From positions 124,001 to 188,000 of the forward strand of contig JAHNUO010000037.1 of assembly GCA_019787685.1 (NCBI GenBank): a stretch of 64,000 nucleotides of DNA. Direction: 5' to 3'. The notes under the pieces are model-generated. The model did not search any database and was not told the origin of the DNA. It was given only the letters and a program-made list of their open reading frames with translations. The position numbers and the translations under genes are program-made. This DNA comes from Chiua virens (lineage: Eukaryota > Basidiomycota > Agaricomycetes > Boletales > Boletaceae). Positions 43,967-55,256 of this stretch are shown piece by piece (position 1 is the first letter of the stretch; each line of letters starts with the position of its first letter).

Positions 43967-45203
43967 TCAAAGCACCAAGCAAAGATCATCTCTAGAAATC
44001 AAACGCATCACGGACAGGACTGCTGGTGATATTGGCATAGCCCTCGTCATCAATGGGGTCATCACATGGGGATGCCGAGTGTCGGTCGGGAGACACGGAA
44101 CATTGTCACGCATGGCGGTGGGCTTGTTGAGGAGGGGGTACAGGGAGTACAGTGCGACCGTTGCGTTGAGATGATGAAGACGAGTTCGTTGAAGAGGATG
44201 ATGTTGACGGAATGGTGGGACGAGGGGAGCAGCGTCTCCAAGTAGCTCTGGCAGCCACAGGAGTAAGCCGGTTGGCGAGGGGGATGCGAGTGTGTACCCT
44301 AGGAGGTTGTCCAGGGCAGTGGGATTGGATATGGCCTGGGGCCCAGGTGAGGCAGATGGGGCACTGGTACGTGTGGCACTCAGTGCGGATGTGGCCGAGC
44401 TTTCAGCATTCAAAGCAGGCCTCATGCCATCGGGGATGATCGTCGGGAAGGGATACCTGACTGGTCCGAAACATCAGTTCAGCCTCAGCACAGTTACAAG
44501 CTGCAATCTCCTCCTCAGTGAACAGAGTGGAAGAGGCTGATGGAGTGGATGGGGTGTGTGTGGGAGGAGCGATTCAGCGAGATAGGTCCACTTGATAGTG
44601 GTGAAGGTCTTCCAGAAATTCGCCCATCTGCATTTGGTGCAGAACATGTTCGAGGTAGGTGCGGATCCTGTCATGGATTTGCCCAGTAACCACAGAGAGG
44701 AGGTGGGAGTGACAATCACGACCAAGTAGGTCAGACTGGACAAAGGTGAGGCACTCGCATTGGAGGTACGCCAGGTATAGAGCATTGAGCAGGGAGTTCA
44801 AGTCAAGGTGATGCTCAATGGGGAAGGCCATTGTGGGGTCTAGGATGAGTTTGCACATGTGACGAAAGTATTCGGGGGTCGAGGAAGAGGAATGAATGGT
44901 GTAAGAGTGGTAGGGAAGATCTACTGCCTGGAGAGGAGAATGAACGTGACTAGGGTGCTCAGAAGGAACAGGCCATTGAGAAGAACCTCCCCATCCTGCG
45001 GAGGCAACTGCTGAAATAGCAGGAGAATGGGGTCGGGTGGACTCTGTGAGGGAGGATTCGGTGGAGAGGGTGAAGACATTCGAGGTAGGCATGGCCAGCG
45101 GTGGTAGAGGAAGATAAGGGATGGAGGCGGTCAGTGTGAAGACAGGGACAGAGTGGATGATTTCGTTTTCGAAGTTGGGGGTGGAACAGGAGTGGTAGGT
45201 CAT
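43967..45203 (-). pseudogene. Post-chromodomain zinc-knuckle ORF of Gypsy D
   Basis: It starts MTYHSCSTPNFENE at 45203. A Ser/Pro-rich part, then a helical segment (LILDPTMAFPIEHHLDLNS, HDRIRTYLEHVLHQMQMGEF) run to about 44574. After a short gap come CFEC-stop-KLGHIRTEC (C-X2-C-X4-H-X4-C) and CPICLTWAPGHIQSHC near 44420-44330, then a basic Ser-rich end. B1 has the same parts. It lies after the chromodomain and before the 3' LTR, where most Gypsy elements have no gene. Confidence 0.6.
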
Positions 45204-45640
45204 TACTGCGTTGATGCAGGCTGGTGGTGGAGGTTGAAGTGAAGAATGGGGTGGTTGAGGTGGTATGGAGGGGAAGTCCTTGGGATGGATCTGCTTATAA
45301 GCGTTGACCGTATCCTTGGCATTTCCTAAATTGGATTCAGGTTCCCAAGAGTTGTCGGTGGTGGAATATCCCTTCCATCAGATCAGGAACTTGTGGTTGC
45401 ATGGGTTCTGTGTGTGACACAAGATCCATTTGATCTCATATTCTTCTTCTCCAGTGATAAGGTCAGGAGGGGGTTTCGGGAAGTTCAGGCTGTAGGTCTC
45501 TGTTTCACGATAGGGCGATAAGAGGGAAGCATGGAAGACCATGTGGATCTTCCAAGTCTTGGGAAGGCGAAGGCGGTATGTGAGTGGAGAAAGGACTTCT
45601 GTGATAGTGAAGGGTCCTTCTCAGCAGGATGTGAGTTTTA
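45200..45640 (-). pseudogene. Chromodomain of Gypsy D
   Basis: In plus coordinates 45300-45470, the minus strand encodes EYEIKWILCHTQNP, then KFLI-stop-WKGYS...SWEPESNLGNAKDTVNAYK. One stop replaces the Arg before WKGYS (CGA to TGA type). B1 has the intact version. Confidence 0.82.
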
Positions 45641-47475
45641 GGGAAATGAGTTCCCATTTCAGGTTGCGGGCTTCTAGCCAGACCTGATCTCCTTTGGTGA
45701 ATGGTTTGAATTTTCGGAAAGAGCAGGCCTTCATGACTTGGCGGGCAAGTTCATGAGTGGCAAAGGCTTCATCGCGAGCGGCAGAGAGGATTTTGAGGCA
45801 TTCCTCAACAGTGGGGAGTTTGGTATCCACTGTAGGGAATAGGTATTCCCTGTGCTCACATAGCACTTTTCCACACCCCATCGTCACCCAATCCCAATCC
45901 TGATCTGTCTGCTTGTGCGAACTCATCCGGATCGCAGTACCTGCGCGCGTTTTGCCTCGGACTCTTTTGTTTTACTTTTATTACTCCTTATTCATACTTA
46001 GCATTGGCTAGACCACATCATGCAGCCCTTGCAGGGATGTTTGGGTGCCTCTCAAACTTTATACCATATGAAAACCTTCTTTTTTTATTATCCTTACTTA
46101 GGACGAGTCAGAGGGTATTCCCGAGGACTATAAAATTCACTGTATTGACAAAATACAGTAGCTTTTGCCCATGTGCATCTGTCTCACATCGTTTTCGGTT
46201 GACGCTCATTTTCTCTCACTCTCCTCATATTTTCTTGATCCGGATTGGACTGCCATGTCCGCTTTTCTATCTGTTTTAATCCAGATTTGCCCCGGATTCA
46301 TCTCAGACTACTCTAAAACAATTTCTCGTTGTTCACCAACTCAGCGTTGTCCCTGGGTTTAATGGAATTGCATTCCTTCACCCTCTTTCAATTCTTTCAA
46401 TCCCCCTGAGTATTGCACTACAGCCGGGATATATTTCCTTCACCACGATGATAACAGGTAGGGGACAGGGTTCATAACCCATCATCAAGAAGAAGGGCGA
46501 CTTGCCAGTGACTGAGTGGGGGCGGTGGTTGTGTGCAAATTTGGCCATAGGTAGTAAATCAGCCCATTTCTCTGGGTTGTTTTGGCAATACATGCGGAGA
46601 TAGGTTTCAACTTCTTGGTTGACTTGTTCCATTTCACCATCCGATTGGGGATGATAAGTGGTGGAAAGGGAGAGGCGATAGCTGATCAACCAGGAGAGCT
46701 CTTTTGTGAAAGCCAACGCAAACTGCGGGCCATGGTCAGAGATGATTTTGTCGTAGAGGCCGAATTGGGTGTAGACTTTGTGAAAAAAGAGACAGGCAAT
46801 GCCTGCAGAGTCAGCAGTTTTTACTGTGGGGCAAAGAATTACCCCCTTCATAAGGCCGTGGTCAACCACGACCATAAGAGAGTTGTAACCCTCTGCAGAG
46901 ATGGGTAAATCCATGATGAGATCCACCGAGATGTTCTGGAAAGGTCTGGAGCATGCAGAAGGGATCGGAGAGAGACAGGGAGTAGTTGGGTGAGTGTTGA
47001 CCTTGTGCTGTTGGCACAAGGCACAACTGGAGACATAGGAGCAGATGAAGGAGGCCAGGCCAGGCCACCAGAATTCTGTGGCCACGAGCTAGTGGGTTTT
47101 CAAGAACCCGGGATGGCCAGCAGTGTGGGAGTCATGGTGTCAGGCAACAATTTGCTGCCTCAGGTTCAGGTCAGGAGGAACATAGACGCGGCCCTGATAA
47201 GTGAGGACACCAGCATCGTATTTCCAGTCTAAGAGGCGGGCGCGGAAGGAAGAGGGAAGTCCCCCGTCTAACGCATTCAAGGTGTCGAGAACAAGTGGGT
47301 CATTGACTGAGGATTTGGTGATAAGGACCTGGAGATCTAAAGTAACTAGGTTGACAAAGACATCATCTGGAAGGAGGGTAATGTCTTCATTGTTGGAGTC
47401 AGAAGAGACATGGTCTGGGCGGTGGGAGAGTGCATCAGGGCCATCAAGAAGTTTTCCCGGGACATGGGAGAACAT
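45600..47475 (-). pseudogene. Integrase of Gypsy D, split by LTR F1
   Basis: Zinc domain HHDSHTAGHPG...CALCQQHK (near 47140-47010). Core SVDLIMDLP (first Asp), IISDHGPQF (second Asp, ~46740) and MEQVNQEVETY (Glu, ~46610), all three acidic residues kept. Then come AKFAHNHRPHSVTGKSPFF and MGYEP, broken at 46442 by F1 and resuming at 45830 with KLPTVEECLKILSAARDE. Stops occur in the zinc region (IVA-stop). Confidence 0.88.
45831..46442 (+). repeat. Solo LTR F1 in Gypsy D integrase (612 bp)
   Basis: TGTAGGGAATAGG...TATTTCCTTCA, with a TATA-type ACTATAAAA near 46118. The flanking 4-bp duplication is CCAC (45827-45830 and 46443-46446). It is homologous to F0 (12034-12669) in opposite orientation. 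No other part of the parent element is present in the window. Confidence 0.87.
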
Positions 47476-47514
47476 TAGGTCAAAGTCAGCAAGGTCAAGG
47501 AGCCAACGAGCTTG

Positions 47515-49383
47515 TCAGCGGTTCAAGTTTTGGGGTTGACGGAAGTACATCAAGTTCTTGTGGTTGGAGAAGACTGTTACAGGGTGTGTGCTGCCATGAA
47601 GGTGGTGGCACCATGCTTTGAGGGAGCGAATGACCACGAGGAGTTTGCAATCATAGATATCGTAGTTTCTCTCGGCCACATTAAACAACTGTGAGAGGTA
47701 GGAGCAGGGTTTCCAGTTGCTGTTGACGTCGGTTTGGAGGAGGATGCCACCCATTGCGTATTTAGACACATCAGTAGTGATGGTGAAGGGACAGGAGGTG
47801 TCAGGAAACTGGAGAACCGGATCTGTAGTGAAGGCCTTTTTCAGGGCTTCAAAGGCGGAGACTTGAGGAGGCCCCCAAGTCCAGGGAGCGTCCTTCTTGG
47901 TGAGGTCAACTAGGGGTCGAGTGATGGTTGAGTAGTCAGGAATGAACCAACAGTAAAAGTTGATGAAGCCCATGAACGATCTGACATCCTTGAGCTTGGT
48001 AGGGGTTGGCCAGTCTGCGATACCAGTGACCTTGATGGGATCCATGGTGAGCTCACCCAGGCAGGCAATCATGCCGAGGTATTCAACTTTGGTGGTAGTG
48101 AAGTGGCATTTTTTGAGTTTCAAGTGAAGGTCGAGTTCCTTCATGCAGGCGAGAACGTGTTTGGTGCACTCAGTGTGGGTAGCCTCATCTTCAGAGAAAT
48201 GAGGAGGTCGTCCATGTAGATGACGAGCCATCCCTCAGCGATCATATCGTGAAAGGAGTCGTTTATAAAGCATTGGAACGTCACAGGAGAGTTGGTCAGT
48301 CCAAAGAACATGACCATTGGTTCAAAAAGACCACAATGAGTGATAAATGTGGCCTTCCATTGGTGTCTGTCCTTGATATGAACATTGTTGTAACCCCATT
48401 GGACGTCAAACTTAGTGAATAGCTTGGCGTCCTTGAGCTTGTCGACGAGGTCAGAGATAAGAGGAAGAGGATAAGTGTCATGAACAGTATGCTCATTGAT
48501 GTAGCGGTAATCTTGACAAGGACGGAGCTTGCCATCTTTCTTTTTGACGAAGAAGAAGGGGGAAGCCTGAGGGGAGTTGGACAGGCAGATCTTTCTGTTG
48601 GCGAGGTGTTCGTCAATGAAGTTGTCGGTGGCCTTGTGCTCATCGGGGGACAAGGGGTAGACCTTTCCGACTTTTGGTTGGAAGGTGTCTTTCAGATGGA
48701 TTTCATGGTTGCAAGACCTAGAGGGAGGCATCTGGTTGAAGGGTTCCTTCACGAACACAGACTCGAATTCCAAGTATTCCGAAGGGAGGGTGACCTTGGG
48801 TTTCTTCGCTGCAGCCACTAGGGCGGTAGCGTTGGTGAGCTTCTCAGGTTGAGTGGTCCGAACGAAGCGTTGTCCTGCATGCATGACGCAGTTAACGGAG
48901 TATTGCACGGATTGGGTTGTAAAACAGTGCCCAGTTTCGGTGCCTAGGTAGTCGTAGAGTTTGCCGTCCCAGATGGGATCGACATCAAGATAGCAGACGG
49001 GTTTGATCAGAGGAGGGTGAGCGAGTTTGGCGGAGTGTTTTGGTTCGTCAGTGGTAATGGGGGGAAGGTCGGGTTCTGGAGCTGACACAGTGATGGTTTT
49101 GGCAACCCAATCGATGATCAGATTGGTCACCTTGAGCCAGGGAAGTCCAAGGATCATGTTTTCAGAACCACAGTGGATAATGTGGAACTTAATATGTTGG
49201 AGTACTCCACCAAGAGCAATCCAGAGGGTGGTGGTGAACTTGATGTCACCATTCTTGTTGGCTGTGGAATCGATGTTCTGGACTGGGATAGGTTTCAGAA
49301 GGTGCTCCTTTGGGAACTTGTGTTTCTGGACGAAGTGCCAGTCAATACAATTGATCCCGGCTCCAGAGTCAATGAGAGCACGG
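47515..49383 (-). pseudogene. Protease-RT-RNase H of Gypsy D, one frameshift
   Basis: Protease ALIDSGAGINCIDW (49383-49340) and MILGLPWL (49157). RT: SPFFFVKKKDGKLRPCQDYRYIN, LFTKFDVQWGYNNVHI, and the catalytic YMDD near 48210. A missing base in a T run after YMDDLLI (about 48195) shifts the frame, and the second frame (48231-47515) carries LKLKKCHF and TRPLVDLTKKD. RNase H follows: FTITTDVSKYA, NYDIYDCKLLVVIRSLKAW and HKNLMYF. A TGA follows NLNR where CGA is expected. Otherwise it is well preserved. Confidence 0.9.
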
Positions 49384-50268
49384 TGAAGAAATAAAGAACG
49401 GGCTGGTGTGACAGGAACAGGGTTAGTAGAACTGTCAGATAGAAAGAAAAGGGATGGGCGCGAGTATGACTCGTCCCAAGGGGTTCTGAGGTTGGAGATG
49501 AAGTGTCAAGGCGTTGACAGGAGCTTTGAAAGCAATCCAGACATGTTCCCAGGTGAAACCATACAAAGGTTGACAAAACCGGCCGAAACGCGGACAGTCG
49601 GATAGTTCGGCGACAAGGCAGAGACTCGAGCATGACGGTGATCGAGTACGAGTAAGGGCGGATAGAAAAGATAGTTAAATGGGCGAGGCGACTTAGAACG
49701 CGAGAGAAAACGGGGATCGAAAGATGAAATTTTTATTTACAAACACAAATTTTATAGTCTCAGGTATTCCCCAGGACTTTTACAGCAGATAAAGTATCAA
49801 ATAAATAAGGAAAGCGTACGTATATGGAGCCGACTCTCATGGAGATTGACCCGTGAAAAGGAAAACAATGTTCTGTCAAGATGGGATAAGGTTTGATCCG
49901 TGAATCAATGGACTACCTTTAAAACATCGTATGACCCGACTATCCATTCCTTATAACCAATCGGATACGTGTCGATAACATGGAACCGTCTAAAAAAAAT
50001 CTAAGAAGGTACGAAATAAAATAGAAATTGGACAAAAAGAGAGTTGATTAGTGTACGTCGTGCGATCCCGATCGAGCAACCCGATTCAGTCACCTCGTGC
50101 GAAAACGTGTAGGAATGAAGAACAAAACATATGAATATGGGTTGGATCCACTCAGATGGACACGGGACCACGACGGACAGGTAGGACAATTGATATGGGC
50201 AATCCAGGCATCCTGTAAACAAAGCGGGAACACAGGTTTATCACCTCAAGGGGTCATTGACTCCTACA
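49384..50268 (-). repeat. LTR F2-type insertion between Gag and protease of Gypsy D (885 bp)
   Basis: Comparison with B1 shows that D has extra sequence between the end of Gag and ALIDSGAG. In LTR orientation it starts TGTAGGAGTC at 50268 and ends TTTCTTCA at 49384, like F1. It has a similar GAATACCTGAGACTATAAAA promoter block. The flanks ACGG and ATGG match at 3 of 4. It is longer than and diverged from F0 and F1, so the family assignment is tentative. Confidence 0.65.
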
Positions 50269-50402
50269 ATGGGTGTTGACATCTTGGGAGGTAGTGGTAA
50301 CATTCAATCTGACAGGGATTTGCATAGATTGAGATGAAAGCTCAGCTACAAGTACATGGGTACAAGAATGGGAAGATACCGGCGTCGAATCAGTCTTCCT
50401 CC

Positions 50403-51700
50403 TTAAAAACCCGTGACTGGGGTGGTCACCTTGTTGACACTCATGGCGTCCTCCTCATCCTCCTCCACTTCTACTAAAGCAGGGACAGGGTCTGGTTTTG
50501 GCACAGTCTTCCAGACCTTCTTGGAGGGGGAAGCGGATTGGGTTTTGGTTGAGAATGCCGTGCACACAGATGTTTGGTGTCCAGGTTTTCGGCAGCAGAA
50601 ACAGAGTTTTTGTTCAAAGCATTGCTTTTGCTCGGCCTCAGTAAGCTTTGGAACATAGATGGCATCCATGTCCATAGCATCAGGGTCTCACTCCTTCTTG
50701 TGAGGGGAGTTGTTGTGGAAGACGACAGTGGTGGGTTTCTTGTTTTGACGGGTGATTTCATTGGCATGTTCCCATTGGGTTTTGAAGTGAATGGCTTGGG
50801 TATACCACTTGTCGATCGTGGTAGGGACCATGTCCATCCCTTGGATGCGCCGCATGAGAGAGGGTGGTAAGCTGGCTGCAAAGAAGTTGATGAGGACTGA
50901 GTCGGAGCTGGCTAAACCAGTGGTGACGACTTTGTTGTGGAAGGAGGAGATATATGAGGGAATGTCCTTGTTCTTGGTAGAACGGGTGGTTGAGAGCCAG
51001 GCGATTGTGTCGCCCTTGGTGTTGTGGTGCTCGAAATCCTTTTGGAATTCCGTTTGCCAATCAGCCCAGGTACCAAAGGATCTGGCGGTGATGGACTTGG
51101 CATGGAACGTGTTGGCCCAAGTGAGAGCAGATCCTTCAGTCATGAACAAGAGGGCGAAGGCAACTTGTTTGTTTTCAGTGTTGTATACATCTTTGTTCAT
51201 GAAGAGGTAGGTGGCGACATTGTTGAGCCATGGTATGGCATGATCATAGGAGCCATCAAAGGCAGAGGGTTTGCCGAGGCGAAGTTCAACGGCTTTACTG
51301 CTAGACATGTTGCTAGTGGACGAAGTGGTGTGTCGTGGTGGTGGGGGGACAATAGACAGGTTTGGGTTCCGGATAGATGGTGGTCCGGGGTTAATCCTTC
51401 ATGGGGTCGTAGGGGACACAAAGGAGGCAAGGGCAGGGAGGTCAAGTGATTGATGAAGACAGTCAGCTAGTTGCTGGATTTCATCCTCTGAGTCAAGGTG
51501 TTCAATGTTGATGTCGAGGTCTACTTCCTGGGGTTCAGAAAGTGGGGCCGAGGGTTCAGGGTTTTCGTCGGATAGATTGGACGAAGGGTTATTAGTCGTC
51601 CGAAGACTCCAACTAGGGTTCAGGGTCGGATGGGTGGGAGGTCATCCTGCAATGGTGGGCAGCTAGCTGCACGAAGGCAGGCTGTATACAGAGTCTTGAT
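50403..51700 (-). pseudogene. Gag of Gypsy D
   Basis: The open frame is 51308-50688, then after one TGA 50675-50403. It has the capsid-type YDGSYDH-like FDGSYDHAIPWLNNVATYLF, then FGTWADWQTEFQKDF. A zinc knuckle CFCCRKPGHQTSVC lies near 50590, and the acidic tail ends VNKVTTPVTGF, as in B1. The start probably lies further upstream toward 51600, as in B1. Confidence 0.85.
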
Positions 51701-51704
51701 CTTA

Positions 51705-52421
51705 TGTTACGGTAGGGCCGGGTAGGACCTAATGTAGCCGCAAAAGCACTAAGTACCAAGTGGCTGTGATAACTCAAACAACCACCACTTGATATGTGGT
51801 GTGCTGAAGAGTCGAACGAGGGTTTCTGGTCAGTGGGTTGCTACCAGAGAGACGAGTGAAAACTCAGGCATTGCTGAGAGTTGTCCTTTTGGGAATCTAT
51901 ACCTGAGGGACAGTCAAGGGTCAAGGGTTGACTACGATGAGTCCGAGTGTTCAAGGAGGACTAAGAGTAGTCCGGTCGAGTGGTTACAGGCACTGTGGCG
52001 AGTGGAGCAGTGATACTCAGCTAGATTGTGGAGATCAAGACTAGGGTACAAGAGTATCACTGTGAGGTATTTATACTACAAGAATTGTGCACAGACCAAG
52101 AGACTAAAAAGGGTGGCCAAGAAGAGTGGAAGGGATAAAGGGCCAAAAAGGAATCATACGATGTGAAGGCAGCGGACAATGACAAAGATGAAATGACAAA
52201 TGCAAAGCCATTGGATGATGACGAGAATGGATGACGAGAATGAAATGAGTAAGAGCGATGCCATCAGATGATGACAAGAATGTAATGAGTAAACACTCGG
52301 GTTAAGCTGGTGTTGGTTATGTAAGGTGAAAGTGGAACAAGTACGGATGAACGTACGAGGATACCTAGGTATCAAGTGTAGAGAAGTAGTACAAGAGAAA
52401 CGAAAGAAAGAAATTGTAACA
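51705..52421 (-). repeat. 5' LTR of Gypsy D (717 bp)
   Basis: Plus-strand edges are TGTTACGGTAGGG and AAATTGTAACA. In LTR orientation a TATA-type AGTATAAATACC lies near 52068. It carries the ATGACGAGAATG-type short repeat that the 3' LTR has one unit fewer of. Confidence 0.93.
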
Positions 52422-53140
52422 ATCGGAACCTTCCAGTTCAACACTGAATCCACTTTGTCTGGGTCCATCTGGATCCCATTGTCATCAACAATTCATCCCA
52501 AGATTTTCAATTCCTTACACAGGAACCGAAGCTTGCCTTCACTCAGGTAAAGCCTTTCTCATTTCAATCTTTTGAGGACAATTTTAACATGCTCGACATG
52601 TTCCTCTAGCGTTCTGGAGTAAATGACAATGTCATCCAGATATACATCCATCCACTGTCCAATGTAATTGCTGAATAAGTGATTCATTAATGCTTGGTAA
52701 GTCACAGGTGCATTGCAATCCCTGATCTGAATTACTGTGCTGATCATATTCCTGTCAGGTGTAGTCATGGTACTGCATTCCACATGTTTGGGTATAATTC
52801 ATATTTGCTCATATGCATCCTGACCATCAATGATAGATCAGTATTTGCCTTTGCTAACATGTCTCAAAATTCCATCAATATCTGGCAATGGGGCTGATAA
52901 CTTGTGCATATTTTTATTGTGTTCATGTAGGTCGACTATGGTCCTCAACTTATCGCTTCCCAGTTTTTTGATAAACAGCATAGGAACAGTATTTCCTTGA
53001 CTGGTCACCTTCTACTGCCCTGTTTTAAGGTATATGCGACGTTTCTCTACCCATTGATAATGCAGTGCCTCAGGACATCGAGACAGCTACCATGGGTTTT
53101 ACTTGCCTTTACACATAGCGGTTTAGCCAACTGATAGTGC
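52422..53140 (-). pseudogene. Reverse transcriptase of Gypsy C, right of insertion D
   Basis: The core holds DCNAPVTYQALMNHLF, then YLDDIVIYS (catalytic YLDD, ~52630) and EHVEHVKIVLKRLK. After a stop come LRFLCKELK and GIQMDPDKVDSVLNWKVP, reaching D at 52426. Frames upstream of 52783 carry stops. Confidence 0.85.
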
Positions 53141-53584
53141 TATTTCTGGACATCTTCAACCTTCTCATCAAGCATGTCTGCAGCCCTAGAGCTCAGCTCC
53201 TGAACTTGCATTTCCTTGATGGGCTGTGGCCATGCACTACCAATCATGACACATGAGTCATTGAAGCCAATGGAAACACAATGTTGGAACAGGAATGGAG
53301 TCCCTAGAATCAAGTCATAATTTTGTAAGTTTATGATATCAAAATATCGCTGTGTTTTGATGTTCTGATAATGGAATTCCATCTTGGTTCCAAAGTTCAC
53401 TTTGGACCTTGAGCCTTGGACTGCAAGTTACACAGTAAGAGACTTTGTTAGCTCAATCCATTGAACATCTAATTGTTCAGCCAGGTTTGCCAACATGAAA
53501 TCTGCAAGAGATCCTGAATCAATCTGTGCTTGTGCTAGGCATCCATTGATTTGGACAACAATGACCATTGGCTTGGGAATCAGC
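53140..53584 (-). pseudogene. Aspartic protease of Gypsy C
   Basis: Active-site strand AQIDSGSLADFM near 53540-53500, second motif YDLILGTPFLFQH near 53320-53280, and the tail to 53140. One stop separates the halves. The N-terminal side is cut at 53584 by a solo LTR B. Confidence 0.82.
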
Positions 53585-54316
53585 TGTTACAATTTCTTTC
53601 TTTCGTCATACTTGTACTTCTTCACTTCACTCAATACCTAGGTATCCTCGTACGTTCATCCGTACTCGTTTCTCCTTACCTTTGTAACTCCGCACCGGCC
53701 TTACCCGAGTGCTTACGTTTCCCCTTTCTTGTCATCATCCGATGGCATCACACTTACTCATTTCATTCTCGTCATCATCCGATGGCTTCGCATTTGTCAT
53801 TTCATCTTCGTCATCGTCCGTTGCCTTCGCATTGTATGATTTCCCCTTTTGATTACTGCGCACTCCTTTTGGCCCTTTGGCCCTTCCGCTCTTCTGGCCT
53901 TCCCCTTTTAGTTACTTGGTCCGTGCGCAGTTCTCATAGTATAAATACCCTGCAGCGATACTCTTGTACCCTAGTCTTGATCTCTGCAATCTAGCTGAGT
54001 ATCACTGCTCCACTCAGAACCTTCCTTGTGACCACTCGACCAGGGACTTCTCTCATTGTCCCTTGACCAAACACTCGGACTCAACGTAGTCAACCCTCGA
54101 CCCTCGACCGTCCCTCGGGTATAGATTCCCAACAGGACAACTCTCAGCAACGCCTGAGTTTTCACTCGTCTCTCTGGTAGCAATCCGCTGACCAGAAACC
54201 CTCGTTCGACTCTTCAGCGCACCACGTATCAAGTGGTGGTTGTTTGAGTTATCGCAGCCACTTGGTACTTGGCGCTTTTGCAGCTACGCTAGGTCCTACC
54301 CGGACCTACCGTAACA
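53585..54316 (+). repeat. Solo LTR B with perfect TCAGC duplication (732 bp)
   Basis: TGTTACAATTTC...CCTACCGTAACA, with TCAGC on both sides (53580-53584 and 54317-54321). The U3 contains three units of about 40 bp starting 53731, 53771 and 53810 (TCATCATCCGATGGC-like). A TATA-type AGTATAAATACC lies near 53937. It lies in Gypsy C near the protease, antisense to it. It is CpG-rich, so it may be recent. Confidence 0.94.
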
Positions 54317-55256
54317 TCAGCCACATGAAGTCCTTTGTGACAACCACGTTTCACTGAATAGATGGGTATGTACCCTGGCGTACTTGTGTGCCATTTAGCT
54401 GAACTCCATAGCTCAGTCTAGTTCCAAGTCCTGGATCATGTGCCAATTGGTGGTGCTCTCACAACACTTCTTTGTATGCATGTCTCAAACAAGACTCAGT
54501 GATGCTGTCTGTCCCAAGGAAGAAAGGGGGCATCAATGTCTCAACTGGTGGTCCTTCGAAGTGAGTTCTTTTCTTTGTTGCATATTGTTTTGCTGATTTT
54601 TCAAACCAGCCAACCAGGTTGAATTTCTTGATCAATGGCAACTGCTCAGGTACATCCAACTTCATGTTGAAGTATCTATCCCAAATGATATACACTATGT
54701 GCTCATCTTCCTGGCATGCCAGGCAGTCGAACTGGTGTTCCTGTCCAGATCCACACCAGTCTAGATCATATTCCTGCACAAGGATTTCCTCTACATGATG
54801 TGCTATTGCATTGCCCATGGTAAGGTGCCATTCACGTGCTTGATGCTACTCTTTGGTTCCAAAGCCTCGCTTAACCATTTGCTTTGCATACCAATCTCCA
54901 ATTCAGAAGGTGTGCCTTGTCAATAGCTGGGTATCAATCTCAGTCCCATCATCATTTTCAAGCTTGGTCATATCAATCATGATGTGCTGCATATCACTAA
55001 TCCGGTGAACAATAAACCGATCTTGGAGGTAAATTGTGCAATCTGAGGTATCATCTCCAGGGAAAGGTGAGCTCATACTGAGTACATGCTCAACTTGTCT
55101 TGCTAACAGATCACCCATCAGGTGCTTTGTTTCATTAGGTTCGTGTTTAATAAAACTCTTGACCATCAGCTCACAGGAGCCAAGGTCCAGTGTATCACAG
55201 TGCTCTGTTGAATCTGTGAGCTCACGTAGGTGTTCTACATCTGGCGCTACACGCAC
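54317..55256 (-). pseudogene. Linker block between zinc knuckle and protease of Gypsy C
   Basis: Two long minus-strand pieces, 55256-54903 (117 aa) and 54818-54459 (119 aa), separated by stops. Motifs include LQDRFIVHRISDMQHIMIDMTKL, IGDWYAKQMVKRGFG, MGNAIAHHVEEILVQEYDLDW and LVGWFEKSAKQYA. It lies between the zinc knuckle and the protease, where Gypsy Pol normally has only a short link. I know of similar blocks in other Agaricomycete Gypsy proteins but of no named domain. Confidence 0.5.

Larger units (their letters stand above)
43246..52421 (-). mobile_element. Ty3/Gypsy retrotransposon D, full length with ATCGG duplication
   Basis: The LTRs are 51705-52421 (5') and 43246-43949 (3'), both TGTTAC/GTAACA-type. 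The duplication ATCGG is perfect (43241-43245 and 52422-52426). All domains are present on the minus strand: Gag, protease, RT, RNase H, integrase, chromodomain and a zinc-knuckle 3' ORF. It is inactivated by a few stops, one single-base frameshift after the RT YMDD motif, and two F-type LTRs. Without these it is about 7.7 kb. It is sister to B1. Confidence 0.95.
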
